In this document: one piece after another, positions 27,248 to 36,076 of the stretch
How positions within the stretch are numbered: position 1 is the first letter of the stretch
How the letters are laid out: each line of letters opens with the position of its first letter
Assembly (NCBI GenBank): GCA_005217565.1
Contig: SJCO01000005.1
Span: forward strand, 372,001-436,000
DNA: 64,000 nt
Origin: Puteibacter caeruleilacunae
GTDB taxonomy: Bacteria; Bacteroidota; Bacteroidia; Bacteroidales; Prolixibacteraceae
Direction: 5' to 3'
Program-made: the position numbers and the translations under genes
Notes under the pieces: generated by a model
Database searches by the model: none
Told to the model about the DNA's origin: nothing
What the model saw: the letters and a program-made list of their open reading frames with translations, nothing else

Positions 27248-29632
27248 ATGACATTTCAAATGCGAGAAATAAGCTTGCTGTTAATTATTGCTATTTTTGG
27301 TTTACTAGGGTGTGGTACTAGCCAAAAGTCAGAAAAACAAAGTCTTAAATTATTTTACAACAAACCTGCAAAAATATGGCAGGAGGAGGCTTTGCCTCTT
27401 GGTAATGGGCATGTAGGAGTCATGTTTTTTGGCGGACATAGTAAGGAGCGATTTCAGATTACTGAGGAAACCTTATGGCGTGGAGGTCCTGGAACTGGTG
27501 AGAAATATAATTTTGGAATCAGGAAGGGAGCTTGGAAATCGTTGGAACCAGTTCGTAAACTTCTGAAACAAGGTAAACTTGATGAGGCTCATGAATTGGC
27601 AAATAAAGAACTTACCAGCATTATCAACGATGATGAAGCTAATCCAGAAATGCACTTTGGAGATTATGGTGCTCAGCAAACAATGGGCGACCTTTTTGTA
27701 ACGGTTGAGAACCATGGCAATATAGAAGGGTATACCAGAGAATTGAATATTTCAGATGCAACGGCACGTGTGCGCTACAAAGCTGGAGGGGTGGAATATC
27801 AAAGGACGTATTTTGCCAACTACCCATCGAAAGTTATAGTCTATGAACTTGAAAGCACTGATCCAAAGGGAACTGATTATCAGATCGAATTCCGATCGCC
27901 TCACAATAAAACCGTTGAGGCATTTAATAATGGAGTTTATTCGTATAAGGGCAAAGTCTCCGGTAATAATATGGGCTTTGAATACCGTCTCAAAATCCAT
28001 GCTGGAAAAGGAACATCTGATTTTAAGAATGGAATACTTTCGGTAAAAGGAAGCAACAAACTGGTAATTTATCAGGTTTGTGCAACTGATTATAAAAATG
28101 AGTTCCCTAAATATTCAGGGAATGATTATATGGCGGCAAACGACAAGGTGTTAAAGGCCATTGAGGACCGTTCTTTGGAAGAACTTCACAAAGAACATGT
28201 GAGTGATTACAGTCAGTTGTTTAACCGTGTATCTCTTCAATTAGGTGAGCCTACAGGTCGAGATACTATCCCAACCGACCAGAGGCTTTTACAGTACTTC
28301 AAAACTGGAAATGATCTTGAGCTTGAAACATTGTTTTTCCAATATAACCGATATTTGTTAATTGCAGGATCGCGACCAGGTACTATGCCGTTGAACCTTC
28401 AGGGAAAATGGAATGATTCAACAAATCCAGTTTGGGCAGCCGATTACCACATGAACATCAATCAGCAAATGCTTTATTGGCCTGCTGAAGTTACCAACCT
28501 GAGCGAATGTCATATGCCTTTATTGGATTATACTGAAAGTCTTGTTGTTCCTGGTCAGCTATCAACAAAGGAGTTTTTCAATACCAGAGGGTGGACGGTT
28601 AGTACGATGAACAATCCATTTGGGTTTACTGCGCCAGGATGGAAATTCCCATGGGGCTATTTCCCGGGAGGAGCTGCGTGGTTGTGTCAGCACTTTTGGG
28701 AACACTATGAGTTTACCCAGGATAAAGTGTTTCTAAAAAACAGGGCTTATCCAATTATGAAAGAGGCTGCACTTTTTTGGGTCGATTACCTTATTGAGGA
28801 TGAAGATGGCCAACTGGTTTCATGTCCTTCCTATTCACCAGAGCATGGTGGTATCTCAACAGGTGCATCTATGGATCATCAAATGGCCTGGGATCTTCTG
28901 AATAACTGTGTTAAAGCATGTGATGTTCTTGGAACCGATGATGAATTCAAGGCAATAGCAAAGACCACTCGTGATAAAATATGTGCGCCGATGATTGGAA
29001 AGTGGGGGCAATTACAAGAGTGGAAAGAAGATGTAGATGATCCTCAAAATCAGCACAGGCATGTATCCCACTTATTTGCATTGCATCCAGGTAATCAGAT
29101 TACAGTGAGTCAAACACCCAAATTGGCTGAAGCTGCCAGGATTTCATTAACTGCCAGAGGTGATGGAGGAACAGGTTGGTCGATGGGATGGAAAATAAAC
29201 TTCTGGGCAAGATTAAAAGATGGAAATCACGCCTATAGTATGTTAAAAGAACTTATAAGTCCATTTAAGTTAAAGGAGTTAGGAACTTTTATAAATAGGG
29301 GAGGAAGTAATAATAACCTATTTACCACTCACCCTCCATTTCAATTAGACGGAAATATGGGAGGTTTAGCTGGTATGGCCGAAATGCTAATTCAATCGCA
29401 TGAAGGGATTATCGAGATTTTACCAGCATTACCCAATGCGTGGGACGCTGGTGAGGTGAAAGGATTAAAAGCCCGTGGCGGTTACGAATTAAACTTTAAA
29501 TGGGAAAATAAACAGGTGGTTGCATTGAGTATTAAATCTAATACCAATGCAACAGCTGAAATAGAAGTAAACGGACGGCTTGTAAAAATGAACCTTCCCA
29601 AAGGCGAATGGCAGGAATTAGAGTTGAAGTAG
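27248..29632 (+). CDS. GH95 family alpha-L-fucosidase / alpha-L-galactosidase
   Basis: A 794-residue lipoprotein (lipobox near GLLGCGTS). The N-terminal domain has the GH95 hallmark WQEEALPLGNGHVGVMFFGG and ITEETLWRGGP. The catalytic (alpha/alpha)6 barrel has the paired Asn segment ADYHMNINQQMLYWPAE, the Glu-containing SPEHGGISTGASMDHQMAW, HVSHLFALHPGNQI and the Asp-containing FQLDGNMGGLAGMAE, so all key positions known from characterised GH95 enzymes are present. It removes terminal alpha-L-fucose or alpha-L-galactose, which suggests a fucosylated or galactosylated plant or host glycan as the target of the locus. Confidence 0.92.
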   Translation: MTFQMREISLLLIIAIFGLLGCGTSQKSEKQSLKLFYNKPAKIWQEEALPLGNGHVGVMFFGGHSKERFQITEETLWRGGPGTGEKYNFGIRKGAWKSLEPVRKLLKQGKLDEAHELANKELTSIINDDEANPEMHFGDYGAQQTMGDLFVTVENHGNIEGYTRELNISDATARVRYKAGGVEYQRTYFANYPSKVIVYELESTDPKGTDYQIEFRSPHNKTVEAFNNGVYSYKGKVSGNNMGFEYRLKIHAGKGTSDFKNGILSVKGSNKLVIYQVCATDYKNEFPKYSGNDYMAANDKVLKAIEDRSLEELHKEHVSDYSQLFNRVSLQLGEPTGRDTIPTDQRLLQYFKTGNDLELETLFFQYNRYLLIAGSRPGTMPLNLQGKWNDSTNPVWAADYHMNINQQMLYWPAEVTNLSECHMPLLDYTESLVVPGQLSTKEFFNTRGWTVSTMNNPFGFTAPGWKFPWGYFPGGAAWLCQHFWEHYEFTQDKVFLKNRAYPIMKEAALFWVDYLIEDEDGQLVSCPSYSPEHGGISTGASMDHQMAWDLLNNCVKACDVLGTDDEFKAIAKTTRDKICAPMIGKWGQLQEWKEDVDDPQNQHRHVSHLFALHPGNQITVSQTPKLAEAARISLTARGDGGTGWSMGWKINFWARLKDGNHAYSMLKELISPFKLKELGTFINRGGSNNNLFTTHPPFQLDGNMGGLAGMAEMLIQSHEGIIEILPALPNAWDAGEVKGLKARGGYELNFKWENKQVVALSIKSNTNATAEIEVNGRLVKMNLPKGEWQELELK

Positions 29633-29651
29633 AGAAATAAAGAGAATTGGT

Positions 29652-29687
29652 ATACCCACGACGAAGCATTAGCGAGTCGTGGGGTAT
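29652..29687. repeat. Extragenic palindrome after the glycan locus
   Basis: ATACCCACGAC and GTCGTGGGGTAT form a stem with one bulge around a loop containing GCATTAGC, followed by ATCATGA. It is a variant of the palindrome family that recurs at 56,049-56,318, 62,542 and 63,576. It may also end transcription of the glycan locus. Confidence 0.6.
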
Positions 29688-29794
29688 CATGATTCCAAAC
29701 GACTTGTTCCTAACACAAAATCTTTCTTCATTGTCGAGTCTGTTAAGTCAAGTGCTGATTTAACAACAATGGTGAACGGGGAGGGGCATTTCAT

Positions 29795-30133
29795 CTAGAA
29801 CATCTCCAATTGCTGCGCTACAGGAGGTTTTTCTTTTTCCTTCTGTGCCTGGAAGAGTTCCATATTCCCAAATTGCTTGTCTGTAACCTTTAGTATGCCA
29901 ATATGACCATATTGGGGGAGAGCCATTTTCACCCGTTTAATATGCACTTCGGCGTTTTCACGACTAGGACAGTGTCGTAAATAAATTGAAAACTGGAACA
30001 TGGTAAAACCATCGTTAATTAATTCTTTACGGAACTTAGCTGCAGCCTTTCGTTGGCGCTTGCTATCGGTGGGTAAATCAAAAAATACCATTATCCACAT
30101 GGTTCTATATTGATTTAGTGCATCATGTTTCAT
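29795..30133 (-). CDS. cas2: CRISPR-associated endonuclease Cas2
   Basis: A 112-residue Cas2 starting [20 protein letters not shown]. The ferredoxin-like fold opens with [18 protein letters not shown], where the Asp after FF is the conserved active-site residue, and continues with [13 protein letters not shown] and [18 protein letters not shown]. It forms the Cas1-Cas2 integration complex that inserts spacers. The frame is open 16 codons upstream, but Cas2 homology begins at this ATG, which overlaps the end of cas1 by 11 nt. Confidence 0.92.
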   Translation of the reverse strand: MKHDALNQYRTMWIMVFFDLPTDSKRQRKAAAKFRKELINDGFTMFQFSIYLRHCPSRENAEVHIKRVKMALPQYGHIGILKVTDKQFGNMELFQAQKEKEKPPVAQQLEMF

Positions 30134-31025
30134 GGAATATGGGATATAACAATTTTCTCCTGATTCCTTCGTAGCATTCAAACAGAGAGTTGGTCGTTCG
30201 ACTTGTAGCGACCATTAAGGGACTTTTTCGTTTATCGATATAAACATCACTACTGATAAGCTTCAATATATGTCGTTTCAATTCAGGTGTAAGCTCTTCG
30301 CTTAAGGCTTTCCCACTGATATATAAATCGTAGATAAGTTCGTCGGCATAAGGGCGATATGGTTCCATGATATCGTCGGCCAGACAGTACATGTTGTATT
30401 TGTTGGAATGAAAAATCCCGAATGCAGGATGCATGCCACTACTTACCAATGCCCTCGCTATTATTGCACGAATAATTGCATAAGCATAATTGAGCAAAGC
30501 ATTAGGAGGTTCTCCAAACCGATCGCGTACAAAATCATTACCCAATAATTCTTTCCAGTAATATGCTGCAGCACGACCTTCCACATTCTTTGGATCACCG
30601 GGATCGATTTTATCAATAAGCCAATGCATTCTGTCGGCGTCCTTTCCCAGTCGTTCAAGTAATGCAGCCTGATTGCGTAGCTTGGCTTCAATTGTTTGCT
30701 TCCATAGCTGACGCTTCAAAGGCAAACTAATATCAATTTGCTTTCGCATGCGTTCCGACATTACATGATGCCCATTTATAGGGAGCATGATAGACGCAGG
30801 CAAGTGTTGTTGGTCACAACTAATTACCACAGCAAGATTATCCTGAAGTGCCTGTAGAAGTCGATGAGTCATCGTAATCTGGCTATTATCGAGAACCACC
30901 ACAGCAATATCTTCAACAGAGATGGTCGCCCGGTTGGTTTCTTCTCCCGGGCGATCAACTACCAGTTGTTTATTTTTGTAACTCAGGTAAGCAGGATTAC
31001 CAAAATATACTGTGCGCTTTATCAT
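30123..31025 (-). CDS. cas1: CRISPR-associated integrase Cas1 (type II)
   Basis: A 300-residue Cas1 starting [15 protein letters not shown]; an ATG two codons earlier is also possible. The catalytic Glu is in [11 protein letters not shown] (about residue 148), and the metal-binding His and Asp are in [20 protein letters not shown] (about 205-225). The N-terminal beta domain carries [16 protein letters not shown]. It integrates protospacers into the array together with Cas2. It begins a few nucleotides after the cas9 stop, so cas9-cas1-cas2 is one operon. Confidence 0.95.
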   Translation of the reverse strand: MIKRTVYFGNPAYLSYKNKQLVVDRPGEETNRATISVEDIAVVVLDNSQITMTHRLLQALQDNLAVVISCDQQHLPASIMLPINGHHVMSERMRKQIDISLPLKRQLWKQTIEAKLRNQAALLERLGKDADRMHWLIDKIDPGDPKNVEGRAAAYYWKELLGNDFVRDRFGEPPNALLNYAYAIIRAIIARALVSSGMHPAFGIFHSNKYNMYCLADDIMEPYRPYADELIYDLYISGKALSEELTPELKRHILKLISSDVYIDKRKSPLMVATSRTTNSLFECYEGIRRKLLYPIFHET

Positions 31026-31037
31026 AGGCAATTGGTG

Positions 31038-34000
31038 TTAATTGTATTGTTTTATTGTATGTTGTTTTTTTATTGAAACAATTTTCCCCAGTCGATTAAC
31101 ATTTAATTTCCAGCAGCGATCTACAATTTTAACTGAGTCAGGGCACATTGTTGTTTGTAATTTATTTTGACTTCCAAGTTCTCCAAATTTTTTTGTTGCA
31201 CTGTAAGGATGTATTAACGAGGCTATGTCAAAACGGATAAAGTAACATTCGTTTTTTGATGCTTTCACCATTTTGTATATTCTTCTTATTTGTTCTTTTG
31301 AAAGATTTGCAAAGTCAACAGAGTCTGGATTATCTATTTCACAATCTGATGGTACGTAAACCAAATCATTGGGTGAAATGGTGAAAAGAAACTGTCCCAT
31401 ATCATGCTTTATGGCAATAGGTGTCTTTTCGCCTGCTGGGTAATGAGCCGTTTGTTTTTGGTGGGCAATTACTTCGTTTAATGGAACAGTTTCATAGATC
31501 CTTTTTTGAAGTTCTTCATTCCAGTAGATCGCAAAGAAAAGGTTTGTGCCTTTTGCTGCCTCTACATATTTCTTACTCTTTACAATTGACTCACCGATAG
31601 GGAACTTTTTACCTGTTTCATAGATTCGTACTTTATAGATAGGATGATGAAACTTCCCGTTATTAAGTTGTTTTATGTTCTTATTTAAAGAATCAATTCC
31701 ATCAGAATTGAAAGCCAACTTGAAATTAGGACTACCTTTAGAATCTTTGTAATTCTCTAAATGATTTTGCAGAATTGCCTTTATAGAAGAATCCGTTATG
31801 GATTCAAGATTTTTCTTTGTAAAGTTCTCTCCAAGCTCAACTCTTGTCGCAGTAGTTGTTTTAGGATCAAGTAATTCATACACTCTTACTTCTTGAATAA
31901 CCTGATTGTTGATAATTAATGGGTGCTTTTTTAGATGTTTTTTAATTGAATGAATATCATTATCGAAGATACTGAGTAATGATTTCACTTTTGACTTAAT
32001 CTTCATGTCTATTATAAGTTCCCAATTTGCTAAGCAAGATTCTAGTTTTACTTTATTCTTTTTCTCTCGCTTTATTTGGACAGCTCCATGACACGTATCA
32101 GCATGTAAAGATTTTCTAATAGCCCAATTGTCACCTTTTGTTTGTTTTACTTTATCTTTTTGGGGAATACCATTTTTCCCGAATCTAAGATTCCCATCTT
32201 CATCCTTATAACTCCAATACGAATTAGTTGATTTATTAATAGTGCGGAGGTTTTGTTTGAAGCTTACAATAATTTTATCTAACTGATTCTTTGCATCAAT
32301 CGGAAAACTTTTCCAAGGCAAAAGATATTCTTTGGCTATTGTATTATTTTTAGGTTCTCCCGTAATAGGATTATTATAACAAACTTTTTCCTTCTTTCTC
32401 AGTTTTTCCTCAATAGTGAAATTTCTACTTCCATTGCTTAGAGCACTAATATAGTTAATGTGCAGAGGGCTAATACATGCCACAACTAAAGCATCTAATG
32501 CATGATGGCGATGGTCAATCCTTTTTTTAGAGAATCCTTTAGAAAGTTCATCTGGGATGGTTGTCCGGAAAAACTGGTTATCTTGATAGCCAAAATCATG
32601 TGTCTTCCTTAGTTTATTTAATCTTTTGAAACGATGTGCAATTATATCATTCCATTTATTATTTAATCCCCAATCCTCTCTCATAACAGCAGTAATAGCT
32701 CCAGTGATAGGGATAAGCTTTTTGGCTGTTGCTTCTAACTCATTATCTTCTCTGACAATATTGCCTAGTAAGGACTTAATATATTTACTGATGTATCGAC
32801 TGTCATTTAGTTGTCTATTAATGAAGCCTTCAGGTGTATCTTTACTCAAAAGATGGTTGAGTTTTTTGGGTAGAGTGCTGAAATTTCTTTTACATAGATC
32901 AACATATGAATTAAGGCTAAGAATTGTTACTGTTTCTCCTCCTCCGATATCAATTTTTTGATTTTGGTAATTTTCGATGAATTCATATGCGGTCTTATTA
33001 TCTTTAATTGCATTTACAGCACTTTCACAAATTACCTTGTTCTGTAACGAATTATCAAAATATCTCGATTGAGGAATAATATGCTCAATTTGATATTTTT
33101 CTGAAAATAACTTGCTCAGCGAAATAGGCTTTCCCGTATAGGGAGAGAAATAGCCCTGTTGTAACCACAATTTATATTTCTCTAGTTCTTTCCTTGTGGG
33201 TGTTGAGTTGCGCTTGATTTTTAATATTTCTTCTTGTTCTTTATTATTTTTGAATTTCAGGCTCGGATTACTCCATACCCCTTCTTCGTAAATTTTTAGT
33301 TTTTCTTGTTGACTATTGGAAAATGGACGGACTTCATCCGTTACTTCTGGGTCTTCTTTTAATTCTTTTAGTAATGCTTTAATTCTTTGATTTGTAATTT
33401 CATTGTTATTGTTGAGTTGAGATATTCTACTCCTTTTTTCTTTGGAGTTTTTCATTTCTCTTCCTAGCTCAACATGGATTTCATCAAAGAAATTCTTTTC
33501 TCCATTTCCATAGCATTCCCAAATTTCCTTTACAACTCTTAATGTTTCAGTAACTATTTGTTCTACAATCGGATTGCGAAGACTATGTTGCTTAAATTTA
33601 TCAAGAAACATTTGTATTGCTTTGGGAGATTCCCATTTTGCTATTTGTCCTATTTCGGAATATCTACCATAAATTGAGTAACAAGCCTGATGCACGCGCA
33701 ATCCCTTATAGTCTTCAATAGAGCTTAAGTCGATTAGGTTCTTTAATGATCTGCTATTAATTTCATCGTCTGAAACTTCATTGATTTTTTGTTCGGAGAA
33801 ACTGATTGTTTTTAGTCTCTGGAGTATGTTGTTTATATTTGATCTTGTTCTAGGATCTATATTTTCTTTAGCCCAGTATTTTCCTATTCTCATTAATGGA
33901 AGTAGCCTTTTTATTGCTTTTTCAGAGTATGAGGCGTATTCTCCTTTCAAGGGTGGCACATTGTTAAAGGCATCCACGAATTGGAGTTTATCTATATTAT

Positions 34001-35708
34001 TTTTTAAAGCGAATTTAGTTAATGCGGACTCAAATTCTTTTTGATTGGTAATTGAATAAATAATATGCCAAAGATGCATTTCCATATCTTTGGTCAAAGT
34101 AATATCAGAACCAGATGGCTTTACCTTTTTAAAACGATTCAAAAACATGGATCTTGTCTCGTTGCATGCTATTTTTTTGTCCTCAGGGTAGTTCCACCGA
34201 TAATCTTTAGGTGTTAATTTGTAAAACTTAAGCAATGTTTTTTGATCTATATCTTTTCGATCATTTAGAAAATCAAAAAGATTTACAATATCATTCTCTG
34301 AGGTTAGATAGTTCGGTGTTATATCTGCATTAACTAAGGTTTGTTTATCAGTTTGCTTTGTTCTTTTAAGTATTTTTAGATTCTGAATAAATTGCCAAAG
34401 ACGAAATTCTTGGAAATATGGATTCGATTTAGAGATACATTTTATGTGCTGTGTCTCTTTCTTTCCATCTTTTATGAAAGATCGTTCTTCATAAGGACAA
34501 TTTGCTATTGTTGATTTTTTACTTTTTAGAGGGCGTTGGTAAAATAAAATATCTTTAACTAGAAGAAAGATAAAGTCTTTGTTCTTAATGTTATTGCGGT
34601 GTTTGGTGTTGTGGGTATATAATTCATTTATACATTCAGTGTATAACAGTTTACTTTGAAGTTCAGGATGGAATTTCAATTGCGTTTTTAGAATTGATAC
34701 AAGCTCTTGTTCATAGTATTCACGATCAACCGTTGTTATAAGACGACCATTGATTTTTTGAGCTGGTTTTTCAAGTAAGGTATCATAAATATATTCACCA
34801 ATGGTTTTTTGACAAGAAACAATATCACTCTCTGTTTTCTTTTTTATAGCTATCCAATCTTCTTTTGAGTTAACAGCGCGAAAAGATCTTTTGATCTGTT
34901 GATTCTTATCCATTTGGGGAGTGCCATCCTTATTAAGTGTTGTAGTGATGATGAACTCTTTAGTTTTTCCAATCCAGTTTTGTAGCGATTCTTTGCTTTG
35001 TCTTTTATAAATTAAGCCATTTTCTAAAATAACATTATACCATGTACCTTTGGTATTTGTTTCATCAGTTGATTGAACATCTGTTACTTTTAAACAGTAA
35101 TACTCCTCAAGTTTGTTTTGATCAGAAGTGTTAACTTCTCCTCGCATTTGGTGATATCCTCTTTTCTTGTTAAAATTAAGTAGGATCCATGCAAGTTCCT
35201 CTTTACGTATTTTTTCAGTCAAGGCTTTTTTTCGAAGATAATATAATGTCCAGTCATACGGAACATTGTTCTGAATTCCATTGTTTTTAAACTCGTCTAA
35301 CATTTCTATGTAGGAATCCATAAATAGGAATTCATACTTACCTTGACGACCTTTCTTATAGTTTAGTTTAACTTCAATTCCACTTTTAAATTGACCTAAA
35401 CGCTTTTTAAAATCTATAGCATTGTCATAGTGTTGGGGGAGGAATTTGATAATGTGTAGGACTCGATGAAGCCGTTCTCTTCTTTGATGGTGCCTTTCAT
35501 ATAGTCTCCGGGTACCTCTATGTCTAGTGCGTTCTGCTGTTTGTGATATTGATTGTCCCGAACCAAACTTATCGAGAGCTTCTTTAGACATTGGAATTAT
35601 TCTAACTCCAAGATCAATTATTTTTCCTTGCTTTGTGTCAAAATCATGTTCAATTAAAGCCCAACCAATAGAATTGGTTCCTAAATCCAGTCCTAAAACT
35701 TTTTTCAT
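31038..35708 (-). CDS. cas9: Cas9 endonuclease, large type II-C
   Basis: A 1,556-residue Cas9. RuvC-I is MKKVLGLDLGTNSIGWAL with the catalytic Asp at residue 8. An Arg-rich bridge helix follows (TRHRGTRRLYERHHQRRERL, about 60-80). RuvC-II is FFDEIHVELGREMKN (about 744). The HNH domain has YQIEHIIPQSRYFDNSLQNK (about 873). RuvC-III is DHRHHALDALVVACI (about 1,065). All catalytic residues are present, so it should cut both strands under crRNA:tracrRNA guidance. It is longer than the compact Neisseria/Campylobacter II-C enzymes but in the size class known for Bacteroidota. No csn2 or cas4 is present, so the locus is type II-C. The tracrRNA promoter begins just upstream on the opposite strand. 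Confidence 0.97.
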   Translation of the reverse strand: MKKVLGLDLGTNSIGWALIEHDFDTKQGKIIDLGVRIIPMSKEALDKFGSGQSISQTAERTRHRGTRRLYERHHQRRERLHRVLHIIKFLPQHYDNAIDFKKRLGQFKSGIEVKLNYKKGRQGKYEFLFMDSYIEMLDEFKNNGIQNNVPYDWTLYYLRKKALTEKIRKEELAWILLNFNKKRGYHQMRGEVNTSDQNKLEEYYCLKVTDVQSTDETNTKGTWYNVILENGLIYKRQSKESLQNWIGKTKEFIITTTLNKDGTPQMDKNQQIKRSFRAVNSKEDWIAIKKKTESDIVSCQKTIGEYIYDTLLEKPAQKINGRLITTVDREYYEQELVSILKTQLKFHPELQSKLLYTECINELYTHNTKHRNNIKNKDFIFLLVKDILFYQRPLKSKKSTIANCPYEERSFIKDGKKETQHIKCISKSNPYFQEFRLWQFIQNLKILKRTKQTDKQTLVNADITPNYLTSENDIVNLFDFLNDRKDIDQKTLLKFYKLTPKDYRWNYPEDKKIACNETRSMFLNRFKKVKPSGSDITLTKDMEMHLWHIIYSITNQKEFESALTKFALKNNIDKLQFVDAFNNVPPLKGEYASYSEKAIKRLLPLMRIGKYWAKENIDPRTRSNINNILQRLKTISFSEQKINEVSDDEINSRSLKNLIDLSSIEDYKGLRVHQACYSIYGRYSEIGQIAKWESPKAIQMFLDKFKQHSLRNPIVEQIVTETLRVVKEIWECYGNGEKNFFDEIHVELGREMKNSKEKRSRISQLNNNNEITNQRIKALLKELKEDPEVTDEVRPFSNSQQEKLKIYEEGVWSNPSLKFKNNKEQEEILKIKRNSTPTRKELEKYKLWLQQGYFSPYTGKPISLSKLFSEKYQIEHIIPQSRYFDNSLQNKVICESAVNAIKDNKTAYEFIENYQNQKIDIGGGETVTILSLNSYVDLCKRNFSTLPKKLNHLLSKDTPEGFINRQLNDSRYISKYIKSLLGNIVREDNELEATAKKLIPITGAITAVMREDWGLNNKWNDIIAHRFKRLNKLRKTHDFGYQDNQFFRTTIPDELSKGFSKKRIDHRHHALDALVVACISPLHINYISALSNGSRNFTIEEKLRKKEKVCYNNPITGEPKNNTIAKEYLLPWKSFPIDAKNQLDKIIVSFKQNLRTINKSTNSYWSYKDEDGNLRFGKNGIPQKDKVKQTKGDNWAIRKSLHADTCHGAVQIKREKKNKVKLESCLANWELIIDMKIKSKVKSLLSIFDNDIHSIKKHLKKHPLIINNQVIQEVRVYELLDPKTTTATRVELGENFTKKNLESITDSSIKAILQNHLENYKDSKGSPNFKLAFNSDGIDSLNKNIKQLNNGKFHHPIYKVRIYETGKKFPIGESIVKSKKYVEAAKGTNLFFAIYWNEELQKRIYETVPLNEVIAHQKQTAHYPAGEKTPIAIKHDMGQFLFTISPNDLVYVPSDCEIDNPDSVDFANLSKEQIRRIYKMVKASKNECYFIRFDIASLIHPYSATKKFGELGSQNKLQTTMCPDSVKIVDRCWKLNVNRLGKIVSIKKQHTIKQYN

Positions 35709-35716
35709 GCGAAAGG

Positions 35717-35746
35717 TTGTATTTTATATATTCATTTATATCTTTG
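35717..35746 (+). promoter_or_regulatory. tracrRNA promoter
   Basis: A TTG at 35717-35719, 19 nt of spacer, and TATCTTTG at 35739-35746 match the Bacteroidota -33/-7 promoter. The -7 box is identical to the one inside every CRISPR repeat. It lies between the divergent cas9 start and the anti-repeat. Confidence 0.75.
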
Positions 35747-35749
35747 TTA

Positions 35750-35827
35750 TACAATCTGAAAGAAAATCACAATAAGGATTATTCCGTTGTGAAAACATTT
35801 AAAGCGGCTTTTTTAGTCGCTTTTTTT
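35750..35827 (+). ncRNA. tracrRNA
   Basis: Positions 35750-35773 (TACAATCTGAAAG, then AAAATCACAAT) are complementary to the first half of the CRISPR repeat with one mismatch, so this is the anti-repeat. It is followed by AAGGATTATTCCGTTGTG, a nexus-type segment familiar from Bacteroidota II-C tracrRNAs. A terminator hairpin (AAAGCGGC with GTCGCTTT, 35801-35820) and seven T close it. Transcription is rightward, opposite to cas9. It pairs with crRNA repeats read on the + strand. Confidence 0.9.
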
Positions 35828-35855
35828 ATCTCTTCTACTAAACAGTAGAAGAGAT
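35828..35855. repeat. Perfect 12-bp hairpin directly behind the tracrRNA
   Basis: ATCTCTTCTACT and AGTAGAAGAGAT flank an AAAC loop, beginning right at the end of the tracrRNA T-run. It may be a second stop signal for readthrough transcripts or a recognition site. The stretch from here to 36,076 is AT-rich and without genes. Confidence 0.6.
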
Positions 35856-36076
35856 CCTCTAATTTATGGATAATTTTGTTAGATTACCATATAAATTTGA
35901 ATAAGTTTTATTTAGGGGAACTAATATCGAATAATACATAAATACTTCTATATACTTGAAAATAGGATTGCTTAGTTGGATTATTATCGTTGCCGATATG
36001 ACATTGGTATATTTAGAATAATTAAAACCGTAAAATAATGTTGATAATTTCTATGATATATTCAAACTAAAGTAAT